From NCBI RefSeq assembly GCF_021611515.1, contig NZ_CP090960.1:1116001-1180000 (forward strand): a DNA stretch of 64,000 nucleotides, given 5' to 3'. Position 1 is the stretch's first letter. Every line of letters starts with the position of its first letter. This DNA is from Mariluticola halotolerans (GTDB taxonomy: Bacteria; Pseudomonadota; Alphaproteobacteria; Rhizobiales; Devosiaceae). The notes under the pieces are model-generated. The model was not told where the DNA came from. It did not search any database and saw only the letters and a program-made list of their open reading frames with translations. The translations under genes were made by a program, and so were the position numbers. Below, one piece after another: positions 42,275 through 51,524 of this stretch.

Positions 42275-43210
42275 CTACAAAAGGCCGCCAAGGGCACCGC
42301 CCACGCCACTTACCACTTCGGAAACGGCGCTACCTGCGCTATCGACTGTCTCCGTTACGGTTTCTGTGACCGTTTCGACTGCGCTCGACGCGGCGCCCGT
42401 TGCACCGGAAACGGCACTGCGACCGGCGCTGGCAACACTGCCACCACCCCTTGCAACACTGCCAACAGCGCTTGAGGCACCGCCAACCACGTTTGATGCC
42501 GTGCTGCCAACGCGGGACACCGTTGAGCCGACAACACCGCCGGCCCCGCCAGCTCTATTGGCAGATTGACCCGATACGCTGCCAGAGTGACCGGGGCTCT
42601 CGACAGTCGGAACGACCGCAGGCTTGCCATCAAGTGTCACAATGGTATCGAGCTGGCCGGAACCTGAAATCTCCAGCGGCGTATCGCCCGCCGATGCGGA
42701 TTGACCGGGCACGACATTGACCTTCAAACCGCGCTCAAGATCCTCGACCTCAACACGGCCACGGCTGACCTCAACCTTGGCCTTGCCATCACGGACGCGG
42801 ACCGAGAACTTCGTGCCCTTGACCACCGCCGCCAGGTAAGGCGTTTTCACGGCGAAATGCTGGACGTTTTCAACCTCGGCTTCAATTGTCACGAGGCCAT
42901 AATGCTCATCAACAGTGGTGAAGCGGCGACCGGACTTGTCGCGAATGCTGATCTGGGTACCGCCCCCCATTTCGATGGTCTCGCCATCGCGTGTGAAGGC
43001 AACACGGCCACTGAGCAGAGTGCGGATAACCCGATTGTCGGAAATCACTGTACCGCGTTCGACCTTGACCCAACCGGCCCCATCAAACGCGAAAACACCG
43101 CCGCGCAGCTTTGTGGCCACCCAATCATCGGCCATGGCAACACTCGTCAGCAGTGTCGAAAAAATAATGACAATAACCGGTAACAACCGATTTTTATTGG
43201 TCCCAAACAT
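42275..43210 (-). CDS. Periplasmic FecR-domain protein
   Basis: A 311-residue protein with a Sec signal peptide (RLLPVIVIIFSTLLTSVAMA, cleavage near 27), a FecR-type beta-rich domain (about 40-160; RTLLSGRVAFTRDGETIEMGGGTQISI and AVVKGTKFSVRVRDGKAKVEVSRGRVEV), and a 95-residue low-complexity Gly/Ser/Val/Ala tail (about 215-311) with repeats such as ETVTETVTETV. It lacks the anti-sigma N-terminal domain. It lies 103 bp upstream of the CHASE2-EAL gene on the same strand; such pairs probably signal together across the membrane, which is inference here. Confidence 0.88.
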   Translation of the reverse strand: MFGTNKNRLLPVIVIIFSTLLTSVAMADDWVATKLRGGVFAFDGAGWVKVERGTVISDNRVIRTLLSGRVAFTRDGETIEMGGGTQISIRDKSGRRFTTVDEHYGLVTIEAEVENVQHFAVKTPYLAAVVKGTKFSVRVRDGKAKVEVSRGRVEVEDLERGLKVNVVPGQSASAGDTPLEISGSGQLDTIVTLDGKPAVVPTVESPGHSGSVSGQSANRAGGAGGVVGSTVSRVGSTASNVVGGASSAVGSVARGGGSVASAGRSAVSGATGAASSAVETVTETVTETVDSAGSAVSEVVSGVGGALGGLL

Positions 43211-43496
43211 AGCGTAAACGTCCCTGCATGCGTCCTGTTAATTGCGGGGATTATCTTCGCCAAAGTCATTATAATTATTAACAAGGGCTAATAGCTGCGC
43301 GTTTGCTAACCAAAACCCTAATCCCCTCATCGCAATTTTCAACGACCCTTGTTTGTACTTGAAATCACCACCCGTCATTTCGGGACATCGGCGCGGGCTG
43401 CAACAGGTGAGCCGGTGACAGGCAAACTTCACCTTGGCGTAACTTCCGTTTGCTAGCGTTGGGCAAAATAAGCCGGTTCAGGCGGGAGACCACAAA

Positions 43497-44090
43497 TTGA
43501 GCGAAACTGAAACCAGAGCCCAGAAAGCGCCTCCCATCCGCCCGGCACGTCCGAATGAACTTGTGCAGGCGCATCGCTGGCTGCAAGAGGCCATCGAGAC
43601 CTCACCCTATTACAACGACATGTTCAAGGCGCATGAGAAGCAGCAACTGGGCCTGCCCTATCTGCAGCGGCTTTTTGATGTGGACCCCGCGCATGTGATG
43701 ATGATCGTCAAAGACGATGTGCCCAAAGGCATCATGATCAACAGCCCGCAATATGGCACGCTGTGGCTGCAATGGTCTTATATGCCGCCGGAGAACCGGC
43801 ATGCAGGCCACGCGCTGGCAGCCACCCGCGCCTTCAGCGATTATTGGGACAATGGGCGCTTTCACAAGATCGCCACCTATACCAAGGCGGATAATGCAAC
43901 GGCGAACGCCCTGCTGAACCGCTTTGGCTATGTGCATGTGGCGACACTGGATAAGCAGATGTTTGGTGAAGACTATATGCTGTTCGAGCACCCGCTGACC
44001 AAGGTTACCGAAGGCTATGACCACGGCGTACCCAGTGAAGGCCGGCTGGGGCGGTTCAAGCGTCGGATGAAACGGCTGCTTGGGCTTTAG
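43497..44090 (+). CDS. GNAT-type N-acetyltransferase-like protein
   Basis: A 197-residue protein with a GNAT-like layout: VDPAHVMMIVKDDVPKGIMIN (beta strands), LWLQWSYMPPENRHAGHALAATRAFSDYW (CoA-loop region, though the classic Q/R-x-x-G-x-G/A is changed to RHAGHALA) and the C-terminal ATANALLNRFGYVHVAT. A basic tail (GRFKRRMKRLLGL) may touch the membrane. The start is TTG 43497 with GGGAG at 8 nt; no ATG is near. Its last 35 bases overlap the convergent flippase gene. Substrate unknown; neighbours suggest surface-polysaccharide modification. Confidence 0.7.
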   Translation: MSETETRAQKAPPIRPARPNELVQAHRWLQEAIETSPYYNDMFKAHEKQQLGLPYLQRLFDVDPAHVMMIVKDDVPKGIMINSPQYGTLWLQWSYMPPENRHAGHALAATRAFSDYWDNGRFHKIATYTKADNATANALLNRFGYVHVATLDKQMFGEDYMLFEHPLTKVTEGYDHGVPSEGRLGRFKRRMKRLLGL

Positions 44091-45396
44091 CCTGATGCAG
44101 GACCCGCAGCCTGGCGACAATCGACACATCGACACCGGCCAGCCGCCAGGCCGTCAGCCACAACCCTGCAGACCAGATGACAATAGCCAGCAGCGCGGCA
44201 AACGACGCGCCCATCAAGCCAAATGACGGCACGAGCAGATAGTTCAGCCCAATGAGGCTGAGGAGCCCGGCCCCAACGGCCGGCAGGCTGGCATAGGGCT
44301 GATCGTAAATCGACAGGACCATTGTCGCGGGGCCAAACACAGCCCGCACGACGAGCCCCAGACTGAGAATGCCCAATGGCCAGGCACCGGCCGCAAACTC
44401 GGGACCGAATATTGAGAGCACCAGTGGCCCGCCGATGAAAACGCCGGCAGACAATATGATGGCAATCAGGCTGGCGACCAGATTGGCCTCGCCGATGCGG
44501 TGGTGGAAACCGCTGCGATCATTGCGCGCTTCGGCCTCAAAAATATCGGGAATGGTGACGGCATAGACCGAGGCAACACCGAACGAGATCAGCGCGAATA
44601 TGCGCGCGCAAATGCCGAAAATGGCCAGGTCTTCACGGCTGAGATGCATGGAGAGCACCAGCAGATCGATATCGAAAAAGAACTCTGTGGCCAGCGAAAT
44701 CAGCACCCAGGGCGCCGCAAAACGCCACCAGCGGGCGCTGTCGGGAGCACGGACGGGGATGGTGTCGGTGATTTGCCTTGTGGCCCTGAGAACCAGCCAG
44801 AACTGCACCAGCGCAATGGCCAGATAGGCCACAGCGAACAGCCATAGAAAAACGGCCAGCCGTGTGCCTTCGGTGAAAAAGGCGGCGGCGATGATGAACG
44901 CGCCGATGATCAGCAAGGGCCTGAAGACGATTTCAGCAAAGAACCCGGCAAAGGGCCGGCGCAGGCCGACAAGAAAAGCTGTGTTGTTGAAGATCACCGC
45001 CGTTGCAACGGCCATCAGCGCTGCGGGCATGGCCAGCGCGGCAATCTGGTGACCAGCAACGCCAAAAAGCCCGGCAACAGGCGCGGCGAGGATAATGAGG
45101 GGCACGCCGACAAGCAGAATATGGCCATAGCTGCGCCGCAGGAAGGCCTCGAGCATGCGGCGGTCATTCCGGGCGCTGTATTCGGCGGCAAAATAGGTAC
45201 CGATCGTATGGAAGCCGAGAGGCAGGACAACCGCCACCAGATTGGAGGCGGCGATGATCAGCAGATATTCGCCCAGAATCTCGGCGCCCCACAGGCGGGC
45301 AATGGCCGCCTGGGCGAGAAAGATCAGCCCCGCACCAAGGATGCGGGCGGCAAAAATCACCGCGGACTGGGACAGAAGCCGCCGACCGAGTTTCAT
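44056..45396 (-). CDS. Oligosaccharide flippase (MOP superfamily)
   Basis: A 446-residue protein with 12-14 hydrophobic helices, starting LGRRLLSQSAVIFAARILGAGLIFLAQAAIARLWGAEILGEYLLI, the polysaccharide-exporter/Wzx-like N-terminus. It likely moves a lipid-linked oligosaccharide across the inner membrane. It is adjacent to the upstream GNAT/FemAB-like gene without any spacer, and its tail overlaps the convergent GNAT gene. No polymerase or glycosyltransferase lies close, so the polysaccharide is unknown. Confidence 0.85.
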   Translation of the reverse strand: MKLGRRLLSQSAVIFAARILGAGLIFLAQAAIARLWGAEILGEYLLIIAASNLVAVVLPLGFHTIGTYFAAEYSARNDRRMLEAFLRRSYGHILLVGVPLIILAAPVAGLFGVAGHQIAALAMPAALMAVATAVIFNNTAFLVGLRRPFAGFFAEIVFRPLLIIGAFIIAAAFFTEGTRLAVFLWLFAVAYLAIALVQFWLVLRATRQITDTIPVRAPDSARWWRFAAPWVLISLATEFFFDIDLLVLSMHLSREDLAIFGICARIFALISFGVASVYAVTIPDIFEAEARNDRSGFHHRIGEANLVASLIAIILSAGVFIGGPLVLSIFGPEFAAGAWPLGILSLGLVVRAVFGPATMVLSIYDQPYASLPAVGAGLLSLIGLNYLLVPSFGLMGASFAALLAIVIWSAGLWLTAWRLAGVDVSIVARLRVLHQAKAQAAVSSDA

Positions 45397-46560
45397 CTAG
45401 CGCTCCTGATCGGGGCGCGCCGCATCGGGACGGAGTTTTTCAATCCGGTGCCGGATTTCGGCTATAATATCGCGGGCGGCAAAGGCCAGCGTGCCGGTGA
45501 GAAATGGCAGGAAACGGCTGGCATAATTGAGCACCGGGGGTACGGGTGAAATCACGCCTTCGTCGCCAACCATGCCTTTTTTGAACTGGTGCAGGCCCTG
45601 AAAGCCGTCGGTGCCGCCCAGATCATACCAGGTAGCTTTGGTATTATCGCGCAGCCAGCGGATGATGTGCCAATGCATGAAATAGCCGGCGCGCAAGGGC
45701 AGCGCCTCAGCATTGGTGGCCCCATAGAGATAGACCGCCGTATCGCCCGCCTTGAAGATGACGGCGCCGGCGACGATTTCGCCCTTGTGGCGGACAAAGA
45801 ACAGTTCGGGGCGCAGCGTGTCGTTTTCCATCTCCATCAGGGGGTGGATGGTGTCGTCATAGGCGGAATGGTCGGCGAATTTCTTGCGGTCGGTCATCGC
45901 CTCGTAAAGCGCGTTGAACTCGCCGATACGCTCGGGCCCGGCATATTCGAATTCCAGCTCCGCCTTCATCGACTTGTTGAGATGGTAGCGCCATTTCTGG
46001 GCAAAGCTTTTGCGCTGGGCTTCGTCATCGAGCCGCAAATTGACCACGTAGCGGTCGGGAAATTTCAATTGCGCGCCGCGGCGGAAACCGCGCGCCTGCA
46101 GATAATCAAATTCGATATTGGTGTCGGCCCAGGCGGCACGGGGCAGAACGGAGATCATCATGCCGCGCCTGTCGTGATATTCCTCGATCAGCGCCTCGAT
46201 GGCGGCGGCGTAAACGGATTCAAAATCTGCCCGTTTGCCATCCTTGAAGATCGGGCCCCATTTCGACACGGCAATGGCACCAACCTTAAGCGGCAAATGC
46301 TGGACCATGGTCAGCACACCACCGACCACCTCCCCGTCCTCAACGAACAGAACCGGTTCGCAGGTGACGCCGGGCCAGCGGTTTTTGGCAAAGGTGTAGA
46401 GCTGTTCCTGACATACCCCGTCAAAGGTCGCGATCGTCTCGTCCCAGACTTCACCCGAAACATGTTCGATATTTACGGCATGACCGGCGACAGCACCGGC
46501 GCTACGCAGGGCCTGCGGTGCTTTGTGGCTTCCGGCAAGAGTATCAGCACTTAACGACAT
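45397..46560 (-). CDS. FemAB/GNAT-like acyltransferase
   Basis: A 387-residue protein of the double-GNAT FemAB-like group. The C-terminal half carries KWRYHLNKSMKAELEFEYAG, LFFVRHKGEIVAGAVIFKAGDTAVYLYGATNAEALPLRAGYFMHWHIIRWLRD and the typical YDLGGTDGFQGLHQFKKGM block. Such enzymes transfer amino-acid or acyl groups in cell-wall, exopolysaccharide or lipid pathways. ATG 46560 is chosen; GTG 46593 is a weak alternative. The stop is directly followed by the flippase start, suggesting one operon and a shared envelope-polysaccharide role. Confidence 0.82.
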   Translation of the reverse strand: MSLSADTLAGSHKAPQALRSAGAVAGHAVNIEHVSGEVWDETIATFDGVCQEQLYTFAKNRWPGVTCEPVLFVEDGEVVGGVLTMVQHLPLKVGAIAVSKWGPIFKDGKRADFESVYAAAIEALIEEYHDRRGMMISVLPRAAWADTNIEFDYLQARGFRRGAQLKFPDRYVVNLRLDDEAQRKSFAQKWRYHLNKSMKAELEFEYAGPERIGEFNALYEAMTDRKKFADHSAYDDTIHPLMEMENDTLRPELFFVRHKGEIVAGAVIFKAGDTAVYLYGATNAEALPLRAGYFMHWHIIRWLRDNTKATWYDLGGTDGFQGLHQFKKGMVGDEGVISPVPPVLNYASRFLPFLTGTLAFAARDIIAEIRHRIEKLRPDAARPDQER

Positions 46561-46696
46561 AATGGAGCTTTTGGTTATGGCAATTGCCAACACCCTAAAA
46601 GCGTGAACCTAGCAAATTCCTAGCAAGCCCCGCATTGTGGCGGGAAATGCTTGCTATGGTTACGAATTTACTGCCATGGCGCGCTTTATACCCGCT

Positions 46697-47344
46697 CTAG
46701 AACTGGTGCAGGATTTCCTCGCCGCCATGCCAGATCATCCGCAGGGCGACAATCAGTACGATGCCCAGACCCAGATAGGCCAGCCAGTGATAACGGTTGA
46801 GCAGTTTGGCGATGAAGGCCGCGGCAAAACCCATCAGGACAATGGACAGGCCCAGCCCGAAAATCAGGGCTTCGGTATGATCCCGCGCGGCACCGGCAAC
46901 GGCGAGCACATTGTCGAGAGACATTGAAACGTCGGCGACAACGATCTGGGTGATGGCGTGCTTGAAGGACTTGGTTTTAACCGGCGCGCCGACCCTGCCA
47001 TCGGCATTGAGGTCCGTGTCTTCCAGCGCTTCCTGCGCCATGATTTCATGGGCTCTCTGATCCCTTATCTCGACCCACATCTTCCAGCAGACCCAGAGCA
47101 GCAAAAGGCCCCCTGCCAGCAGCAAACCAACAATGGCGAGCAGCTGCACCGCCACCACGGCCAGCCCGATGCGCAGGACAGTTGCCGCAAGAATGCCGAA
47201 AAGCACCGCCTTGCGGCGCATCTCTGCCGGCAGGCCGGCGGCGGCAAGGCCAATGACCACCGCATTGTCGCCCGCCAGAACCAGATCGATCATAACGACG
47301 GAGAAAAATGCCCCAAGCGCACCCGGATCAGAGAAGAATTCCAT
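46697..47344 (-). CDS. TerC family integral membrane protein (YjbE type)
   Basis: A 215-residue protein with about six helices and the TerC acidic membrane motifs VVMIDLVLAGDNAVVIGLA and VADVSMSLDNVLAVAGAA, the paired Asp-Asn sites thought to handle divalent metal ions. Relatives export manganese or assist metal loading of exported proteins. The upstream 86 bp were checked for a yybP-ykoY manganese riboswitch and none was recognised. Confidence 0.88.
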   Translation of the reverse strand: MEFFSDPGALGAFFSVVMIDLVLAGDNAVVIGLAAAGLPAEMRRKAVLFGILAATVLRIGLAVVAVQLLAIVGLLLAGGLLLLWVCWKMWVEIRDQRAHEIMAQEALEDTDLNADGRVGAPVKTKSFKHAITQIVVADVSMSLDNVLAVAGAARDHTEALIFGLGLSIVLMGFAAAFIAKLLNRYHWLAYLGLGIVLIVALRMIWHGGEEILHQF

Positions 47345-47430
47345 TTGAAGGCTTTCCGGCTTGCGCCGCTAGAAGAGTTATTCGCGACCGGCGGGACCGG
47401 TCGTTGTTATGTATGTCAGCAAAGACTGAT

Positions 47431-48408
47431 CTAAAAGGTGACCGGCGGGTACTCTGACAAATAATCCTGCACAATTTCGGTCGCGTCGGCGTCTGCGGCG
47501 ATGCCCAGCGCCTCAGCGCGGGTGGCCACAACGTCAACGGGCCAGCTTTTGACCATGGCGTGAATGCCCGCGTCCTCGTCAAACGTCACCAGTTGCCGGG
47601 CTTTGGGGCCCAGTTCCGCCTCTAGCGCGTCGAGCATTTGCCGGACACTGACTTTGACGGCGGGCAATAGCAGCGCGCGCGGCCAGCCCAGCGCCGTTGC
47701 ATCCAGATCATGGACCTTGATGATGGCAGCGATCAGCCGGCCCGGCGACATCAGCGAAATCTCGGTGTCTTCAGGCACCGGGCAAATGGTTGCGCGGCCC
47801 GCAGCCGGTTCGCGCACAATGTTGGAAATGAAGGATGAATTGGCAAGGTTCGCCTTGCCGGGGCGCACCGCAATGGTGGGAAAGCGCATGGCGCGGCCAT
47901 CCACCAGTCCCCGGCGCCCATAATCGCCAATCAAAAGCTCACAGCAGAGCTTTTGCACGCCGTACGAACTTTTCGGGTGTGTCGGGGTGAGATCGGTAAC
48001 CGGCTCTGCCCCTACGCCATAGACCGCGCCGGAGCTGGCAAACACAAGCCGCGGCTTGCGCCCCTCGTCGGCCAGAATGTCGAGCAGCATGCGGGTGCCG
48101 TCGAGATTGACCGAAAGGCCAAGCTGCAAATCGGCCTCAGCCCCACCGCTGACAACGGATGCGAAGTGGAAAACGCTATCGGCACCGGCAAGCACTTTTT
48201 GCAAGGTGGCCCTGTCATCGGCCTGACCGACCACAATCTCCAGCCGGTTGTCTTTTGGCAGATGCTCCGGGGCGACCTGATCAAAGATCACCAGCGAATC
48301 TATTCTGGTTTGCGCGCCGGCCTGATTGGCCAATGTGCCCTGTTCCAGCAAGGTGCGCGCCAGGCGCGACCCGATAAATCCGGCACCACCGGTAATAACT
48401 ACTCTCAC
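47431..48408 (-). CDS. denD: NAD-dependent epimerase/dehydrogenase, D-erythronate dehydrogenase-like
   Basis: A 325-residue extended short-chain dehydrogenase. It has TGGAGFIGSRLARTLL (NAD motif), FHFASVVSGGAEADLQLGLSVNLDGT, the catalytic FASSGAVYG and SSYGVQKLCCELLIGDYGRRGLVDGRAMRFPTI. The length and the GVQK active site agree with DenD, which oxidises D-erythronate to 2-oxo-D-erythronate. No other tetronate catabolism genes are nearby, so the substrate assignment rests on sequence resemblance alone. It lies 63 bp after pcaB and may be co-transcribed with the pca operon. Confidence 0.75.
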   Translation of the reverse strand: MRVVITGGAGFIGSRLARTLLEQGTLANQAGAQTRIDSLVIFDQVAPEHLPKDNRLEIVVGQADDRATLQKVLAGADSVFHFASVVSGGAEADLQLGLSVNLDGTRMLLDILADEGRKPRLVFASSGAVYGVGAEPVTDLTPTHPKSSYGVQKLCCELLIGDYGRRGLVDGRAMRFPTIAVRPGKANLANSSFISNIVREPAAGRATICPVPEDTEISLMSPGRLIAAIIKVHDLDATALGWPRALLLPAVKVSVRQMLDALEAELGPKARQLVTFDEDAGIHAMVKSWPVDVVATRAEALGIAADADATEIVQDYLSEYPPVTF

Positions 48409-48471
48409 AAAACTCCCCCATTCCCTGCAACCGGCATACTCCCTGCGTCCGGTTGAGGCAAGGTACCCGCT

Positions 48472-49530
48472 CTAGTTGCCGATCGTATCAACCGCGGCGA
48501 GCAGCGCATTGGCGGTGCGCAAGGCACCGGCGGTCGCGTTGATCATTTGTGGCAATACCAGCCATTCCAGCGTCCAGGCTGCACCCGAGCGTTCATTCTC
48601 GTGCACCATGGCCTGATGCATGGCCGAGACCTGAACCGCATTGAAACGGGCCAGCGCCACCAGCACTTCCGCCCCCACAGGGTTTTGTTTGTGCGGCATG
48701 GCGGAGGACTTGCCACCACCCGCCAGCCGAATTTCTGCAACCGGGTTTTGCGCCATCAGGGCGATATCCTGCCCCATTTTGCCAAGGCTGCCGGTGACCA
48801 GCGACAACCATGACGCCAGTTCGACCAGACCATCGCGCTCGCAGTGCCACACATCGGGCGCAACGCCGAGACCAAGTCTTTCTGCCAGCCTTTTGGTGAC
48901 CTGAGGCCCCTTGTTACCCAGCTTCTCCAGCGTGCCCACGGCACCACCGAACTGGGTGATGAAGACTTTCGGTTTGATCGTGCGCAGGGTTTCGCGCTCA
49001 CGCATCAGCGGCGCGCGCCAGCTGTTGATCCGGTCAGCGACGGTAATGGGCAAGGCATCCTGCATGCGTGTGCGCCCGGTCAGCTGCTTGTCGCCATGCA
49101 GCCCCACCAGCTGCACCATGGTCCGGGTCATCGTGTCCAGACTTTTGCCAAACCGGGGCAATATCTGATGCAGACGCAGCACGAGACTTGTGTCGATCAC
49201 ATCCTGACTGGTGGCACCAAAATGCACATAAGCTGCATGATCCTCGCCGACGGCCACACGCAACTGGCGCACCAGTTCGGGTGCAACAACACCATCGCGG
49301 GCCGTCGCCTTAGCCAGTTCATCCATATCGGGCGAGAAGGTTTCGCAGCAGGCGGCGATGGCGTCAGCCGATGCGCGGGGAATGACCCCCTCATCGGCCT
49401 CGGCCAAGGCCAGGGCGGCCTCAAATTTGAGCATGGCCGCCAAATCGGCTTCAGCCGAAAAAAACTCTGCGATGCTGGCGTCGCCGGTCAGACCGGAAAG
49501 AAAGGGATGATCGAACGGCGACACCGGCAT
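48472..49530 (-). CDS. pcaB: 3-carboxy-cis,cis-muconate cycloisomerase PcaB
   Basis: A 352-residue fumarase/aspartase-superfamily enzyme that cyclises beta-carboxymuconate to gamma-carboxymuconolactone. It has the superfamily signature GGGKSSAMPHKQNPVGAEVL (SxMPxKxNP) and YVHFGATSQDVIDTSLVLRL. It is shorter than the 450-residue Pseudomonas PcaB, as is common in alphaproteobacteria. Last gene of the pca operon, 3 bp after pcaF. Confidence 0.92.
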   Translation of the reverse strand: MPVSPFDHPFLSGLTGDASIAEFFSAEADLAAMLKFEAALALAEADEGVIPRASADAIAACCETFSPDMDELAKATARDGVVAPELVRQLRVAVGEDHAAYVHFGATSQDVIDTSLVLRLHQILPRFGKSLDTMTRTMVQLVGLHGDKQLTGRTRMQDALPITVADRINSWRAPLMRERETLRTIKPKVFITQFGGAVGTLEKLGNKGPQVTKRLAERLGLGVAPDVWHCERDGLVELASWLSLVTGSLGKMGQDIALMAQNPVAEIRLAGGGKSSAMPHKQNPVGAEVLVALARFNAVQVSAMHQAMVHENERSGAAWTLEWLVLPQMINATAGALRTANALLAAVDTIGN

Positions 49531-49533
49531 AAG

Positions 49534-50736
49534 CTAAACGCGCTCCAACGCTATGGCGATCCCCTGTCCCACACCAATACACATGGTCGCCAAAGCCAGC
49601 TTGCCACCTGTCAGCGACAATTCCAAGGCCGCAGAACCAGTTATACGCGCCCCGGACATGCCGAGCGGATGGCCGAGCGCAATGGCACCGCCATTTTTAT
49701 TGACCCGCTCGTCGTCTGCCGCAACGCCCAGTTCACGCAGAACCGCAATGCCCTGGCTGGCAAAAGCCTCGTTCAGTTCGATCACGTCGAACTGGTCCAT
49801 TTTCAGCCCCTCGCGGGCGCAAAGCTTTTGGGTTGCCGGTGACGGGCCCATGCCCATGATGCGCGGCGGCACGCCAGCTGTGGCCCCGCCAACAATGCGG
49901 GCAATCGGGGTCAGGCCATGGCGTTTGGCCGCTTCAGCCGAGGCAATGATCAGGGCTGCTGCCCCGTCATTGACGCCGGAGGAATTGCCGGCGGTGACGC
50001 TGCCGCCTTCACGGAAGGGCGTTGGCAACTTGGCGAGCACCTCCACCGTGGTACCGGCACGGGGGTGTTCGTCCTTGTCGACGACAATGGGATCTTTCTT
50101 GCGCTGGGGAATGGTCACCGGGGTGATTTCCCGGGCCAGACGCCCGTTCTCCTGCGCGGCGGCGGCTTTGGCCTGGCTTCTCGCGGCAAACGCGTCCTGA
50201 TCTTGTCGGCTGATCTTGTAGTCGGCGGCGACGTTCTCACCGGTTTCCGGCATGGAATCGACGCCGTACTGCTTTTTCATCAACGGGTTTACAAAACGCC
50301 AGCCAATGGTGGTGTCATAGATTTCGGCATTGCGCGAATAGGCGCTTGATGCCTTGGGCATGACAAACGGCGCGCGGCTCATGCTTTCGACACCGCCGGC
50401 AATGGCAAAGTCGATTTCGCCGGATTTGACGGCGCGGGCGGCGGTGATGATCGCATCCATGCCCGACCCGCAGAGCCGGTTCATGGTGGTGCCCGGCACA
50501 GTTTCGGGCAAGCCTGCCAGAAGCGCGCTCATGCGCGCGACATTGCGATTGTCCTCGCCGGCCTGATTGGCGCAGCCAAAAATCACTTCATCAACATCGG
50601 ACCAGTCGATGTCATGCGCTGCCATCAGGGCCTTGATGGGGATCGCCCCCAGATCATCGGCCCTCACAGGCGCCAGTGCGCCCCCGAAACGGCCAATGGG
50701 AGTGCGGATATAAGCGCAAATATATGCGTCGGTCAT
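49534..50736 (-). CDS. pcaF: Beta-ketoadipyl-CoA thiolase PcaF
   Basis: A 400-residue thiolase that splits beta-ketoadipyl-CoA with CoA to succinyl-CoA and acetyl-CoA, the last step of the pathway. Catalytic residues are Cys89 (TMNRLCGSGMDA), the GGAIALGHPLGMSGAR histidine and the C-terminal Cys in LATMCIGVGQGIA. NAEIYDTTIGWRFVNPLMKKQYG is characteristic of the ketoadipyl-CoA subgroup. Its start overlaps the pcaJ stop by one base (TAATG). Confidence 0.94.
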   Translation of the reverse strand: MTDAYICAYIRTPIGRFGGALAPVRADDLGAIPIKALMAAHDIDWSDVDEVIFGCANQAGEDNRNVARMSALLAGLPETVPGTTMNRLCGSGMDAIITAARAVKSGEIDFAIAGGVESMSRAPFVMPKASSAYSRNAEIYDTTIGWRFVNPLMKKQYGVDSMPETGENVAADYKISRQDQDAFAARSQAKAAAAQENGRLAREITPVTIPQRKKDPIVVDKDEHPRAGTTVEVLAKLPTPFREGGSVTAGNSSGVNDGAAALIIASAEAAKRHGLTPIARIVGGATAGVPPRIMGMGPSPATQKLCAREGLKMDQFDVIELNEAFASQGIAVLRELGVAADDERVNKNGGAIALGHPLGMSGARITGSAALELSLTGGKLALATMCIGVGQGIAIALERV

Positions 50737-51524
50737 TAAGCAGCCTTTCCAGTGCCTTCGTGTGCGGCCTTCGTACGGGCCTTTAAATCACGCAAGGTTT
50801 TAAGTTCGTCCGGTGTCGGCGCAGGTGTTGTCTCCAGATGGTCGGCATATTTGACCGTCCAGCCGCAGGTTTCCTGCACCTGTTCACGGGTTACCCCGGG
50901 ATGGAGCGAAACGACAGTGAATTCCTTGGTCTCGGGGTCGGGTTTCCACACCGCAAGATCGGTAACCAAAAGAGTTGGCCCCTTGGTGGTGATGCCAAGC
51001 TTTTCGCGGGCATTGCCGCCATCGCCATGGCCAAAGGAGGTGAAGAAGTCGATCTTTTCGACCATGCCGCGCAGGCTCTGCTTCATGGTGATGTAGATTT
51101 CGCCGCAGGACGAGGCGATTTCAGGGGCCCCGCCCCCGCCCGGCAGCCGGGTTTTTGGATTGTCGTAATCGCCAATGACCGTGGTGTTGATATTGCCGAA
51201 CCTGTCGAGCTGGGCGGCGCCCAGAAAGCCGATGGTAATGCGCCCGCCCTGCAGCCAGTAGCGGAACATTTCCGGCACGGCGACGGTGGCAACGGCGGTC
51301 TCGCAGAGTTCGCCATCACCGATGGAAAGCGGCAATACGTCCGGCGCTGTGCCGATGGTGCCGCTTTCATAGATCAGGGTGATATCGGGGGCATGGGTCA
51401 GCCGGGCGACATTACAGGCGGCGGAAGGCGCGCCAATGCCTACAAAGCAGACATCGCGGGAGGCCAGTGCGCGCGAGGCGGCAATGGTCATCATTTCGTC
51501 AGCGGTGAAATCAAGATCGCTCAT
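50736..51524 (-). CDS. pcaJ: 3-oxoadipate CoA-transferase subunit B (CatJ type)
   Basis: A 262-residue class I CoA-transferase beta subunit. Visible are CFVGIGAPSAACNVARLTHAPDITLIYESGTIG (catalytic Glu in YESG) and RLPGGGGAPEIASSCGEIYI. With its partner it moves CoA from succinyl-CoA to 3-oxoadipate. Both subunits are of the longer CatI/CatJ form rather than the short 213-231-residue PcaI/PcaJ of Pseudomonas. Overlaps the A subunit stop by 4 nt. Confidence 0.88.
   Translation of the reverse strand: MSDLDFTADEMMTIAASRALASRDVCFVGIGAPSAACNVARLTHAPDITLIYESGTIGTAPDVLPLSIGDGELCETAVATVAVPEMFRYWLQGGRITIGFLGAAQLDRFGNINTTVIGDYDNPKTRLPGGGGAPEIASSCGEIYITMKQSLRGMVEKIDFFTSFGHGDGGNAREKLGITTKGPTLLVTDLAVWKPDPETKEFTVVSLHPGVTREQVQETCGWTVKYADHLETTPAPTPDELKTLRDLKARTKAAHEGTGKAA

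Noticed and set aside
47345-47430. yybP-ykoY manganese riboswitch before the TerC gene
   Set aside because: The space is 86 bp and lacks the conserved loop sequences.
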